A stretch of 64,000 nucleotides of DNA, taken from NCBI GenBank assembly GCA_043764015.1, contig JAYUKY010000131.1, forward strand, positions 19,590 to 83,589, written 5' to 3'. The DNA is from JANYGM01 sp043764015 (GTDB lineage Bacteria > Bacteroidota > Bacteroidia > Cytophagales > Thermonemataceae). Below the pieces are notes generated by a model. That model had not been told where the DNA came from, made no database searches, and saw only the letters and a program-made list of their open reading frames with translations. The position numbers were made by a program, and so were the translations under genes. Below, in pieces: positions 16,897-25,640 of this stretch (within the stretch, counting starts at the first letter, position 1; each line of letters begins with the position of its first letter).

Positions 16897-16911
16897 TGGT
16901 AAGATTTACCA
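16897..16911. promoter_or_regulatory. Palindromic operator candidate TGGTAA-N3-TTACCA
   Basis: A perfect 6-bp inverted repeat with a 3-base spacer starts right after the -7 box and covers the expected transcription start. This is a good candidate site for the XRE protein encoded 28 bases downstream. Confidence 0.55.
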
Positions 16912-16938
16912 TTTTATCAATAATATTTTTTCAAAAGT

Positions 16939-17331
16939 ATGATTTCAACTGCCAAAATGATACAATGCCGCAACAAATTAAGGCTTTCCCAACAAGAAGT
17001 AACAGACTATGTTGGTGTAAGTCAAAGCACCTATTCAGAGTGGGAGAGCAATAAAGGAAAACCCAACAGCAAATTTTATCTGAAAATAGCCGAAATTTTG
17101 CAGACAGAAATAGCTAATCTGCTGGAAGATAATTCTTTTGTTCAAATTATTTATAATCAAGAAAATAAAGATAGTGCATTTAATGCAGTTAATGTACAAA
17201 TTAAAAAAGAGAAAAATGAAGATAAAACCCTAGAATTACGTTTAGAAAACGCCGAAGCAGCACTAAAAGTAGCTTTAAAATATATAGAAAAACTAGAATT
17301 AGAAATAGCTAATTATCACAAAGAAAGCTAA
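16939..17331 (+). CDS. XRE-family helix-turn-helix regulator with coiled-coil tail
   Basis: The 130-residue protein begins with an XRE/Cro-type domain (residues 7-62: CRNKLRLSQQEVTDYVGVSQ, then STYSEWESNKGKPNSKFYLKIAEIL). A linker follows, and then a helical segment of about 35 residues, probably coiled coil (LELRLENAEAALKVALKYIEKLELEI), that should mediate oligomerisation. Such proteins bind palindromic operators. Two perfect palindromes flank its own promoter, suggesting autoregulation and possibly control of the divergent Cys-rich peptide gene. No toxin-like partner gene is fused or adjacent on the same strand; pdxA is convergent with a 12-base gap. Confidence 0.85.
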   Translation: MISTAKMIQCRNKLRLSQQEVTDYVGVSQSTYSEWESNKGKPNSKFYLKIAEILQTEIANLLEDNSFVQIIYNQENKDSAFNAVNVQIKKEKNEDKTLELRLENAEAALKVALKYIEKLELEIANYHKES

Positions 17332-17343
17332 ATAAAAATCAAT

Positions 17344-18465
17344 TTAATTATACTTCTTAATTTTCACGAGGTCGCAAGCAAGATAGACGGCTTCTCTAAA
17401 TGAAGTTTCATCAGCTTCATTTTTTCCTGCAATAGCATAAGCCGTTCCGTGGTCTGGTGAGGTGCGAATGACAGGCAAACCAGCCGTAAAGTTGATGCCA
17501 CGCTCAAAAGCAAGCGTTTTGAACGGTACAAGTCCTTGGTCGTGGTACATTGCCAGCACGCCATCAAATTCCGTATATTTTTTCATACCAAAGAACCCAT
17601 CAGCAGGAAAACAACCATAAATTAGCATTCCTTTTTTCCTAAAAGCTGTGATGACTGGCTCAATAATGTCTTTTTCTTCTTTTCCAAACATACCATTTTC
17701 CCCAGCGTGAGGATTTAGCCCCAAAATAGCAATACGAGGCTTTTTGATGCCAAAATCTTCTTTTAAAGATTTTTCTAAAAGTTTTATTTTGCTTTCCACA
17801 CGCTCTTTTGTGATGAGTTTGGGCGCATCAGCAAGGGCAACGTGTCCCGTAATCACGCCTACACGCAGGTTGTCGCACACAAGAAGCATAAGGCTATCTT
17901 TTGCGCCAAAATTTTCTGTGAAATATTCAGTATGACCCGCATACGTCCAATTTTCGTTGGTGATTGTATGTTTGTTGATAGGTGCAGTAACGACTGCTTC
18001 CAATTTTCCTCTCAAAAGGTCTTTTGAGGCACTTTCTAGTGCTAAAAAAGCATTATTTCCTGCTTCTTCTGTTGCCTCTCCTACCGCCAAATTATCTGTT
18101 TCAAAGCAACTAATAAGGTTTATCTTTTTAGGTTGCAAACCTTCCAAATCCTTAATAGTAACAAATTGGAAAGTTTCTAAATTTAGGAGTTTGCGGTATT
18201 TGAGTAATATTTTTGATGAACCGTAAATGACTGGGGTACAAATACTTAGCATACGAGTATCTGCAAAAGTTTTCATTATTACCTCTACTGCCACGCCATT
18301 ATAATCACCCATCGTAATGCCAATAATTGGTTTTTCTGTCGTTATTCTGTCTAAAATAGCATTATCTTCTATTACTTTCTCTGTGATACTTTTATCAGAA
18401 TTGCGTCTATCTGAAAATCTATTATTATTATTTTGTTTGGCGTTTTTGTGTTGATTTTGATTCAT
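17344..18465 (-). CDS. pdxA: 4-hydroxythreonine-4-phosphate dehydrogenase PdxA
   Basis: PdxA oxidises 4-phospho-hydroxy-threonine in the vitamin B6 pathway. The metal-binding histidines are present in YAGHTEYF, GLNPHAGENG and SPDHGTAYAIAG. Substrate segments VTAPINKHTI and YHDQGLVPFKTLAF are intact. Two oddities appear. The first 44 residues are a hydrophilic N/Q/K-rich extension not seen in typical PdxA. The normally GxGPEV-like phrase near the N-terminus reads GDYNGVAVEVIM. No internal Met would give a shorter start before the conserved strand. The gene is not next to pdxJ. Confidence 0.93.
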   Translation of the reverse strand: MNQNQHKNAKQNNNNRFSDRRNSDKSITEKVIEDNAILDRITTEKPIIGITMGDYNGVAVEVIMKTFADTRMLSICTPVIYGSSKILLKYRKLLNLETFQFVTIKDLEGLQPKKINLISCFETDNLAVGEATEEAGNNAFLALESASKDLLRGKLEAVVTAPINKHTITNENWTYAGHTEYFTENFGAKDSLMLLVCDNLRVGVITGHVALADAPKLITKERVESKIKLLEKSLKEDFGIKKPRIAILGLNPHAGENGMFGKEEKDIIEPVITAFRKKGMLIYGCFPADGFFGMKKYTEFDGVLAMYHDQGLVPFKTLAFERGINFTAGLPVIRTSPDHGTAYAIAGKNEADETSFREAVYLACDLVKIKKYN

Positions 18466-18694
18466 TTTATATAGATAAAATTTGTATTAAACTCTCAGGA
18501 TATAATCTTTTGAAATTTAAAGTTTTAAACAAATTAGACCATTAGGATTTTAAAGGTCTGAATAGTGTAGCAATTTAGCAAAAAAGTATTATTTCTACAA
18601 TTATTGGAGAAATAAAATTTACTGTTATTTGGATGTGATTTAAAGCAACAGTAAAAATTTGTGTAAAAACCACTCATTTAACAGAAAAAAGCGT

Positions 18695-18702
18695 TATTTT
18701 TG
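18695..18702 (+). promoter_or_regulatory. -7 box TATTTTTG upstream of the A2M gene
   Basis: TATTTTTG fits TAnnTTTG and lies 24 bases before the ATG at 18726. No -33 element at ideal spacing was found. Confidence 0.5.
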
Positions 18703-18725
18703 CATATTCACAAAACTCTGTTACT

Positions 18726-21700
18726 ATGAAAAAATCCCTACTTCTACTCCTTTTGTTGTTGTTTTCTACTAATTTATTGGCGCAAAAGCCTAAAAAATCT
18801 TTTTTAGAAAGCAATAGATATTCCTATTATACCTACATATATAGGCTCACAGATGCACAGGCAGAGTTTGCGTGCAAAAATCAATACAACAAAATTGAAA
18901 TAAAAAATCTTGGGCAACCTGTTGATTCTTTTGTAGCTAATCAGAATTTAAGAACGCAAAATAATGCTAATCAGCCAGTTACTTATAGGTATGGTCGTTA
19001 TCAAGAAACAGAACCAGTTTTTGTAAATCAATATACCAAAAAACTGCCTTTGGGTAATTATTTGCAGGTTTTTACGCAAGAAAACCAAGAATATAAGGTT
19101 TTTGTGCCTGTCAGTAACATTTTAGTTGATTTGATTTTGAATGATAGAGATTTGAAAATAGCTGTTACAGACACACTACTCAACATTATCAATAATGCGG
19201 AGGTTTTTGTTGATGGTAAAAAAATCTCTTTTGATAAAAAAACGCAAAGCTATCAAGACTTAAAAAGCCGTAAAAACGGCTTTGTGAAGGTGAAATATCA
19301 AAATATCAATTATTATTATTCTCTCCAAAAAACCTATGCTACGCCTAGTTTTGGCAGGAAATTATACTTTTATACTATTCAATTTCCTTGGAGATACATC
19401 AAAAAACCTTTTAAATACCTCAAAAAAGTTACTAAAATGGCTTTTAATAGGAAATTTAGAGAAAAAATAAAAGAAGAGAAAGAATACCAAGAATATTACG
19501 AAAAAGAAGATAAACAACGCAAAAAAACACAATTAGCAAATCTTCAAAAAGAAAAGCGTTACATAGCTTTCAGTAAGCCAATGTATAAGCCAAAAGATAC
19601 ATTAAAACTGAAATTTATGTCAGTTTTATACGACAATAAATATGATGAAAGTCCTTATTTTGTGTATTTGGGTGAATATTCTAATAAAAAACTGTTAGGT
19701 ACTATTTCTCCTTACCAAAAAGGATTTTATGAATATAAATTGTTTTTGCACGACAGCCTTAAACTTGTTCAAGGCAAAGAATATGAACTACATTTTTATA
19801 ACCAAAAACGCCATAAAGAGTATTTGAAAGAAGTAAATGGAGATAAAAATGATAAAGATAAGGATTTTGAGTTTAATAGATATGACGAAAGGGGTTATTT
19901 CAGAGAAACTTTCACATACAAAGATTACGAACTTAATGAAATTACCTATAAAGCACGTTTGGAGCATACAGAACACTATCCTACGCTTGAAAATAGGATT
20001 TATTTGTCTGCAAAAGATGCCAATGATTTGCCTATTGCTGATGCCAAAGCAGAAATAATCATCACTAAACAGAATATTAACAACTTTCCAAATAAAACGG
20101 TCTTTATTCCCAATGAATTGTGGCGCACAAATAAAACCTTAGAACCTATTGGAGAAACTGCTTTGGTGCTTCCTGATAGTATTTTTAAAGGTTTTGATAT
20201 GAGCTACAACGTAAAAGTTATTTTTACAAATGCTGAAAATAAGCGTGTGGAGCAGGATTTTGCGGCTACACGCCTAAGTAAACGCTTTCCTGTCAAAATT
20301 GAGCTTATTAGTGCCGTTAGCGGAAACACTGGCAAAGATAGTTTAAAGATTTCTTATAAAATTCCTGCAAGTACAAACGCAAACGCAGGCGTGCCTGTAC
20401 GTATGAGTGCAAAAAATGCCTTTGGCGTGCAAAAAATCAATATTTTGGATTTGAAATTACCTGCAAAAATTCCTTTTGATAAAAATTTGGATTATCAAAT
20501 TGAAACTTTTGATAAAGAACTTTTTAATTATGGAAATGATAGAGATAAATTTTCATTGGTAACAGAACGCAACCAAGATTCTGTTAAAATTGCCTTTAAA
20601 AATCCGCTTTTGTTGCCTGTTTGGTATGAAATTTTTGAAGACCAAAAAAGTATCAAAAAAGGCTTTTTTATTGCTGAAAACCTTGTTTTTGAAGACAAAA
20701 ACCGTACTGAAAAACATTATTTTGTGTCTTGCAATTATCCAAATATCAACACTAAAAATGGTGCTATGATAAAGGAAGAATACACCATTGATTTTAATAA
20801 AAATGAGCTAAAAATCATTGTAAAACAACCTACAAAGGTATTTCCTAACGAAAAAGCTCAAATTGATATTCTTGTTTTAGACCACAACGACAAGCCTGTC
20901 GCTGACGTGGACGTTACGGCATACGCCATAAACAACCAATTTCCAGACAAAAAAACGCCTCAAATGCCATATTTGGGCAAATATTATGGCTCACGCAAAG
21001 GGAAACGTGGTTTTAAGTTGGATAAAAATAACACACAACACAAAGATAATCTAAAATATTCTGACTGGGAAAAACGTATTGATAGCTTGGAATATTATAA
21101 GTTTTTGTATCCTAAAAATGGTGTTTATCAAGCGAGTTTTTTGGCGCAAGATTCTATTACACAATTCTCTCCATATGTAGTGAAAAATGGTAAAATTCAA
21201 CCTGTTTTCTACATCAAAGTGGATAGTTACCCTGTTTTTTGGAGCATTATGCAAAATCCTACTTACTCATTTCACGTTACAGAAGGCAAGCATCAAGTAG
21301 AGATTAGAACGGATAGCAGTAGCGTTATTTTGAATGATGTAATCTTTGAAAAGTACAAAAATAATATTTTGAGTATTGGTATTACTGACGACAAAATTCA
21401 GCAAAATAAAAAGATTAGTGTAACGCCACAAAAGCATCAAGTTCTAACGAAAGAAAAGGCATTTTTACAAAAATTATATCTTTCAGAACAAGAAAGAAAC
21501 TTTTTGAGTAATTATTTCATCAAAATAGAGAATAATTATTATGCAAAACCATTTTCTTATATCAAACAAAATGATAAAATTTTTCCTATCAAAGATAGAA
21601 ATAGTGGTTGGGTTGGCAATTTGACACCTAACAATTACGCTTTGTTTGTTTCTCCTATGGAAAAATACGCCCATAATTTTGTTTTTGAGGCAGGATATTC

Positions 21701-24700
21701 TTATTTATTTAACAGTAATCTTATCAAAATGCGGTCTTTAATGCTTGATTATGAACAGTTTAATGCTTATTATCCTGCGGTAAATATTTTTAGAGATAAG
21801 GAAACGAAAACTGCCAAATTTGAACATTCTTTGATGTCTGAAAAGAGAATTTTGAAGGATATGGAAAATTATTTTGATGAAGAAAGCTATACACGTTATT
21901 ACAGAAATGCTCATTATAAGTATGTTAGCAATGGTTGCCAAGTAAATTGGAATATGCAAACAGATTTCAAAAAGCGTATTCAGTCTATTATTTTGTTAGA
22001 AATGGATAAAGATTTTGTTAAAAAAGTAACTTTACATACTCCTAAAGACACTATTTTGAATAATTTAGGGGAGAAAATATACAAAATGTTATTTTTATTT
22101 GATAAAAATGAGTTTTTTAGTACAGAAATCTCACCAAAGACAAATGGAACAAATTATTATTTCTTTGAAAGAATGCTTTTGCAGAAAGAAGACAGCATTA
22201 TTAAGAAAATAAGAAAACAAATTTATTTTTCTGATGCTGACAATGATATTACTCAAATAAAACGGTTTTTGAATGGTGATTTTAAACTTTATGTTGATGC
22301 AAAAATACCAAAAAATACTATAAAAGGAAAAATAGTTGATATAATAGGTGAACCAATACCAGCAGCTACTATAATGTGTAAAGGAAACCCACAAATAGCA
22401 ACAGTTACCAATGATAATGGTGAATTTATACTTGAAAATGTTGTTTGTAATACGTTGAAAATAACTTCTATGGGATATGCAGAAATAGAAATTTCAGTTG
22501 GTAATAATAATATCATAAATATTAGAATGATTGAAGATGATCAATTAGAAAGTGTTACTGTGTCTGCTTATGGTGTTCAGGGTAGAGATAAAACTTTTGC
22601 AAATGCTGACCGTGCTATGCAAGGGCGTTTGGCTGATGTACAAGTGAATTCCTCATTAGAGCAATCAGGTAGTGGCTTAAATGTAAGAATTAGGGGTATT
22701 AGCTCTATTACTAGCGGAAATCAACCTTTGTATATTGTTGATGGTGTGCAACTCACGTCAGAGCAATTTAAGGCTTTAAATCCTGCTAATATTGAAACAA
22801 TTGAAGTTCTAAAAGATGCTGCTTCTGCTGCTATTTATGGCGCACAAGCTGCATACGGCATTGTTCTTGTTACGACTAATAAAATCAAACAACCTAAAAA
22901 TATCACTCCAAATGCTGAAAATCAAGTTATTCCAGATTTTGGAGAAAGCCGTTTGAGAAATAATTTTCGTGATGATGCCTACTGGAAACCACGTCTGCGC
23001 ACAGATAAGCAGGGAAAAGCAAGTTTTTCTGTTACTTTCCCAGATGACCTTACAAGCTGGCATACTGTCGTTTTGGCAGCAAGCAACAAACTACAAACTG
23101 GCTCAAAAATAGGCAATATAAAGGCGTTTAAGCCACTTTCTGCTAGTATTGTGTTGCCTCGTTTTTTGGTGATGGAAGATAGCGTACAGGTTCTGGGCAA
23201 AACAATGAATTATACCAATGACACACTCGCCATAGAAACGCATTTTGAGGTTGGAAAGACAGTTTTCCCTACCAAAAAACAAAAATTAGCCAACGGAAAT
23301 GTAGAAAAACAATGGCTTAACGTAACTAATGATAATATTTTGAAAGGCATTGAAAAAGAGATTGAAAAAGATAGTCTGGAGGTCAAATACGTGATGTTTC
23401 AGAAGGAATATTTTGATGGAGAAAGTCGTAAAATCCCTGTTTTTGCCAAAGGAACGAAAGAAACAAAAGGTTTTTTTGCTAATCTCTATAAAGATAGTTT
23501 AATTACGTGGAAATTTGACAAAGAAAAAGGAAAAGTGAAGTTTCACGCAGAAGCAACACTTATAAAAGTAGTTTTGGACGAGCTAAAACACCTTCACGAG
23601 TATGGCTATTTGTGCAACGAGCAAGCCGCTTCAAAACTAAAAGCATATTTGTACCACAAAATCATTGCTAAAAAGCTAGGAAAGCCATTTTTATATGAAA
23701 AAGATATACTTTCTTTGATAAAAAGATTACAAGAGAACAAAAATGAAAAACAACTTTGGGGTTGGTGGGGAACTTCTACGGCTTTTGGCACGCAAATGTG
23801 GGTTAGTAGCCATGTTTTGGGCGTTTTGATGATGGCAAAAACAGAAGGTTATGCCGTAAATATCAATGAAGAATTATTAAAGCAGGATTTTTTATTGAGC
23901 TTGAGCCAAGAAAAAGAACTTTACAGACGTTTGGAACTTTTGGAAACGCTAGACAAAATAAGCGCAAAAGTAGATTATAAGCTGTTTTTGGAGGAAATTG
24001 AAAAGAAAAATGCTCAAAATAAAATAAGTAACAAAAACCTGACTATCAAATTAGAAAAAGAAAGAAATCAGAAAAAAACAGTAAATAATACCATTGAAAG
24101 GTATGCAGAAACTTTGAGTTTTCAAGATTATTTGAGTTTGCAAATCCTAAAACAAAAAAATAGCCTTCCTTTCAATGTTGATACACTTTTTAAGGTGAAA
24201 AAAGAAACAATGTTTGGGAATATTTATTGGAGTGATAATTACGCAAGTATTTATGCAAATAGCAATAATGTTACTTGGAATGAAGTTCAGACCAGTTTAT
24301 TAGCACTTAAACTTCTGAAAAACACGAAAAAGTATGAAGATGAGCAACAACTTTGTATCAATTATTTGATGGAAAAACGTCAAAATCAAGGTTATTGGCT
24401 GAATACGTATGAAAGCATACAAATTATTGATATTTTGGCTGATTATATTCAGTTTTCTGACGACAAAAAAGCAATCAAAAATCCTGAAATAGTACTATCT
24501 GGAAGTATCAATAAAACTATCAATACTTTTCCGTACAACGTGGAATTTATGCCAGAAAATACGTTTTCTATTCAAAGAAGGCAAAATATCAAAAGTCCGC
24601 TTTACATTACGGCTTACCAAACGTATCAAAATACAAATCCGCAAAAAGAAGAAAAATACTATAAAGTTTCTTCTGAATTTGTAGAAAAAAATGAAAGAAA

Positions 24701-25112
24701 TAAAAACATCAATAAAGAGAAAACTATCACCAAAAACTATCAAAATGATAGTCAAAATGATAGTCAAAATGATAGTCAAAAAACTACATTAGAAGCTGGG
24801 AAACCTGTTATTTTGCGTGTGGAAATAGAAACCACAAAAGAAGCAAAATATGTGCTTGTGGAGATACCAATTCCCGCAGGTTGTGGCTATGCAAATGAGT
24901 CAGAGGAAACACGAAATAACTCAAATAGAGAATATCAACGCAATAAAGTGAATATTTTTGTAGAGAATTTTGGTGCAGGAAAACGGGTGTACGAAATTGA
25001 ACTTTTGCCACGCTATACGGGCGTGTTTACGCTCAACCCTACACGTGTGGAACTGATGTATTTTCCTGCGTTTTTTGGCAGAAATGCTAACCAAAAAGTT
25101 GTAATTAAGTAA
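18726..25112 (+). CDS. Alpha-2-macroglobulin-like protein with inserted CarboxypepD_reg and TonB-plug domains
   Basis: The 2128-residue protein has a signal peptide (residues 1-19). MG-type beta domains follow: HFYPTLENRIYLSAKDANDL-like segments and NEKAQIDILVLDHNDKPVADV. At about 1200-1388 an insertion reads as a CarboxypepD_reg domain (IVDIIGEPIPAATIMC) followed by a SusC-type plug (VRIRGISSITSGNQPLYIVDG, NIETIEVLKDAASAAIYG). No barrel follows. The chain returns to the A2M core (YWKPRLRTDKQGKASFSVTF PDDL) with a CxEQ thioester-type motif, CNEQ, at C1630, and an alpha-alpha toroid-like region. Near residue 2007 is a QNDS repeat. Bacterial A2Ms trap proteases at the envelope. The plug suggests contact with an outer-membrane transporter or TonB, which is inference. 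No PbpC gene is adjacent. Confidence 0.88.
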   Translation: MKKSLLLLLLLLFSTNLLAQKPKKSFLESNRYSYYTYIYRLTDAQAEFACKNQYNKIEIKNLGQPVDSFVANQNLRTQNNANQPVTYRYGRYQETEPVFVNQYTKKLPLGNYLQVFTQENQEYKVFVPVSNILVDLILNDRDLKIAVTDTLLNIINNAEVFVDGKKISFDKKTQSYQDLKSRKNGFVKVKYQNINYYYSLQKTYATPSFGRKLYFYTIQFPWRYIKKPFKYLKKVTKMAFNRKFREKIKEEKEYQEYYEKEDKQRKKTQLANLQKEKRYIAFSKPMYKPKDTLKLKFMSVLYDNKYDESPYFVYLGEYSNKKLLGTISPYQKGFYEYKLFLHDSLKLVQGKEYELHFYNQKRHKEYLKEVNGDKNDKDKDFEFNRYDERGYFRETFTYKDYELNEITYKARLEHTEHYPTLENRIYLSAKDANDLPIADAKAEIIITKQNINNFPNKTVFIPNELWRTNKTLEPIGETALVLPDSIFKGFDMSYNVKVIFTNAENKRVEQDFAATRLSKRFPVKIELISAVSGNTGKDSLKISYKIPASTNANAGVPVRMSAKNAFGVQKINILDLKLPAKIPFDKNLDYQIETFDKELFNYGNDRDKFSLVTERNQDSVKIAFKNPLLLPVWYEIFEDQKSIKKGFFIAENLVFEDKNRTEKHYFVSCNYPNINTKNGAMIKEEYTIDFNKNELKIIVKQPTKVFPNEKAQIDILVLDHNDKPVADVDVTAYAINNQFPDKKTPQMPYLGKYYGSRKGKRGFKLDKNNTQHKDNLKYSDWEKRIDSLEYYKFLYPKNGVYQASFLAQDSITQFSPYVVKNGKIQPVFYIKVDSYPVFWSIMQNPTYSFHVTEGKHQVEIRTDSSSVILNDVIFEKYKNNILSIGITDDKIQQNKKISVTPQKHQVLTKEKAFLQKLYLSEQERNFLSNYFIKIENNYYAKPFSYIKQNDKIFPIKDRNSGWVGNLTPNNYALFVSPMEKYAHNFVFEAGYSYLFNSNLIKMRSLMLDYEQFNAYYPAVNIFRDKETKTAKFEHSLMSEKRILKDMENYFDEESYTRYYRNAHYKYVSNGCQVNWNMQTDFKKRIQSIILLEMDKDFVKKVTLHTPKDTILNNLGEKIYKMLFLFDKNEFFSTEISPKTNGTNYYFFERMLLQKEDSIIKKIRKQIYFSDADNDITQIKRFLNGDFKLYVDAKIPKNTIKGKIVDIIGEPIPAATIMCKGNPQIATVTNDNGEFILENVVCNTLKITSMGYAEIEISVGNNNIINIRMIEDDQLESVTVSAYGVQGRDKTFANADRAMQGRLADVQVNSSLEQSGSGLNVRIRGISSITSGNQPLYIVDGVQLTSEQFKALNPANIETIEVLKDAASAAIYGAQAAYGIVLVTTNKIKQPKNITPNAENQVIPDFGESRLRNNFRDDAYWKPRLRTDKQGKASFSVTFPDDLTSWHTVVLAASNKLQTGSKIGNIKAFKPLSASIVLPRFLVMEDSVQVLGKTMNYTNDTLAIETHFEVGKTVFPTKKQKLANGNVEKQWLNVTNDNILKGIEKEIEKDSLEVKYVMFQKEYFDGESRKIPVFAKGTKETKGFFANLYKDSLITWKFDKEKGKVKFHAEATLIKVVLDELKHLHEYGYLCNEQAASKLKAYLYHKIIAKKLGKPFLYEKDILSLIKRLQENKNEKQLWGWWGTSTAFGTQMWVSSHVLGVLMMAKTEGYAVNINEELLKQDFLLSLSQEKELYRRLELLETLDKISAKVDYKLFLEEIEKKNAQNKISNKNLTIKLEKERNQKKTVNNTIERYAETLSFQDYLSLQILKQKNSLPFNVDTLFKVKKETMFGNIYWSDNYASIYANSNNVTWNEVQTSLLALKLLKNTKKYEDEQQLCINYLMEKRQNQGYWLNTYESIQIIDILADYIQFSDDKKAIKNPEIVLSGSINKTINTFPYNVEFMPENTFSIQRRQNIKSPLYITAYQTYQNTNPQKEEKYYKVSSEFVEKNERNKNINKEKTITKNYQNDSQNDSQNDSQKTTLEAGKPVILRVEIETTKEAKYVLVEIPIPAGCGYANESEETRNNSNREYQRNKVNIFVENFGAGKRVYEIELLPRYTGVFTLNPTRVELMYFPAFFGRNANQKVVIK
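24739..24781 (+). repeat. In-frame 12-bp tandem repeat (AAAATGATAGTC)
   Basis: About three and a half copies of AAAATGATAGTC lie inside the A2M gene and encode QNDS repeats. The 12-bp period keeps the frame, so copy number may vary without loss of the protein. Confidence 0.8.
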
Positions 25113-25134
25113 TTCTGAACTTTGAATGAATATA

Positions 25135-25178
25135 AAATAACGTCAAATATACTTTAAACGTATTTTTGGCGTTATTTC
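25135..25178 (+). terminator. Intrinsic terminator after the A2M gene
   Basis: AAATAACGTCAAATATA and TATTTTTGGCGTTATTT form a 17-bp stem with two mismatches and end in a T-rich tract just downstream of the A2M stop codon. Confidence 0.7.
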
Positions 25179-25224
25179 TCTGAAATTAAATAATTAAAAT
25201 TAACAACAAAAACGTCAATAAAAT

Positions 25225-25626
25225 ATGAAATGGATAAATATTTTGGGTATGACTTTGCAGTTTATATCGTTTTGGTTTGCTGCTCCAGAAATTTTGGGAG
25301 AAGAAAAATTAAAACATTATGAAGAAAAAATAAAAAAGTACCTTTCTAACATTCCTACCTTTCTTTTTGGCGTACCAAGTATAGTTTTTGCTTTTATTTT
25401 TTTTATGAGTGGCAACAAAGGTAATGGTGGAATGGCAGTGTTCTTGATGGTAATTACAATTATTTTCAGAAATAAAATACAAAAACAATTTGCTGAACGG
25501 GCAATGAAACCATTTTTGGATAGCTTGATTGCAAGTGATGACCGCAGACAAGATTATCTGCGCCTTGCTGGGCTACTTTTTACGGCTGGATTTTTCTGTA
25601 CTGTTTTAGCAGCCGCATTTTCATAG
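25225..25626 (+). CDS. Small membrane protein, unknown function
   Basis: The 133-residue protein has three likely membrane helices: residues 3-20 (WINILGMTLQFISFWFAA), about 45-62 (PTFLFGVPSIVFAFIFF) together with the following AVFLMVITIIF, and a C-terminal GLLFTAGFFCTVLAAAF. An amphipathic charged loop (LGEEKLKHYEEKIKKYL) lies between the first two. I recognise no family. It stands alone between the A2M terminator and the convergent GT4/CE4 gene, whose stop codon is 15 bases away. Confidence 0.65.
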   Translation: MKWINILGMTLQFISFWFAAPEILGEEKLKHYEEKIKKYLSNIPTFLFGVPSIVFAFIFFMSGNKGNGGMAVFLMVITIIFRNKIQKQFAERAMKPFLDSLIASDDRRQDYLRLAGLLFTAGFFCTVLAAAFS

Positions 25627-25640
25627 ATTTTCTAAGTTTT

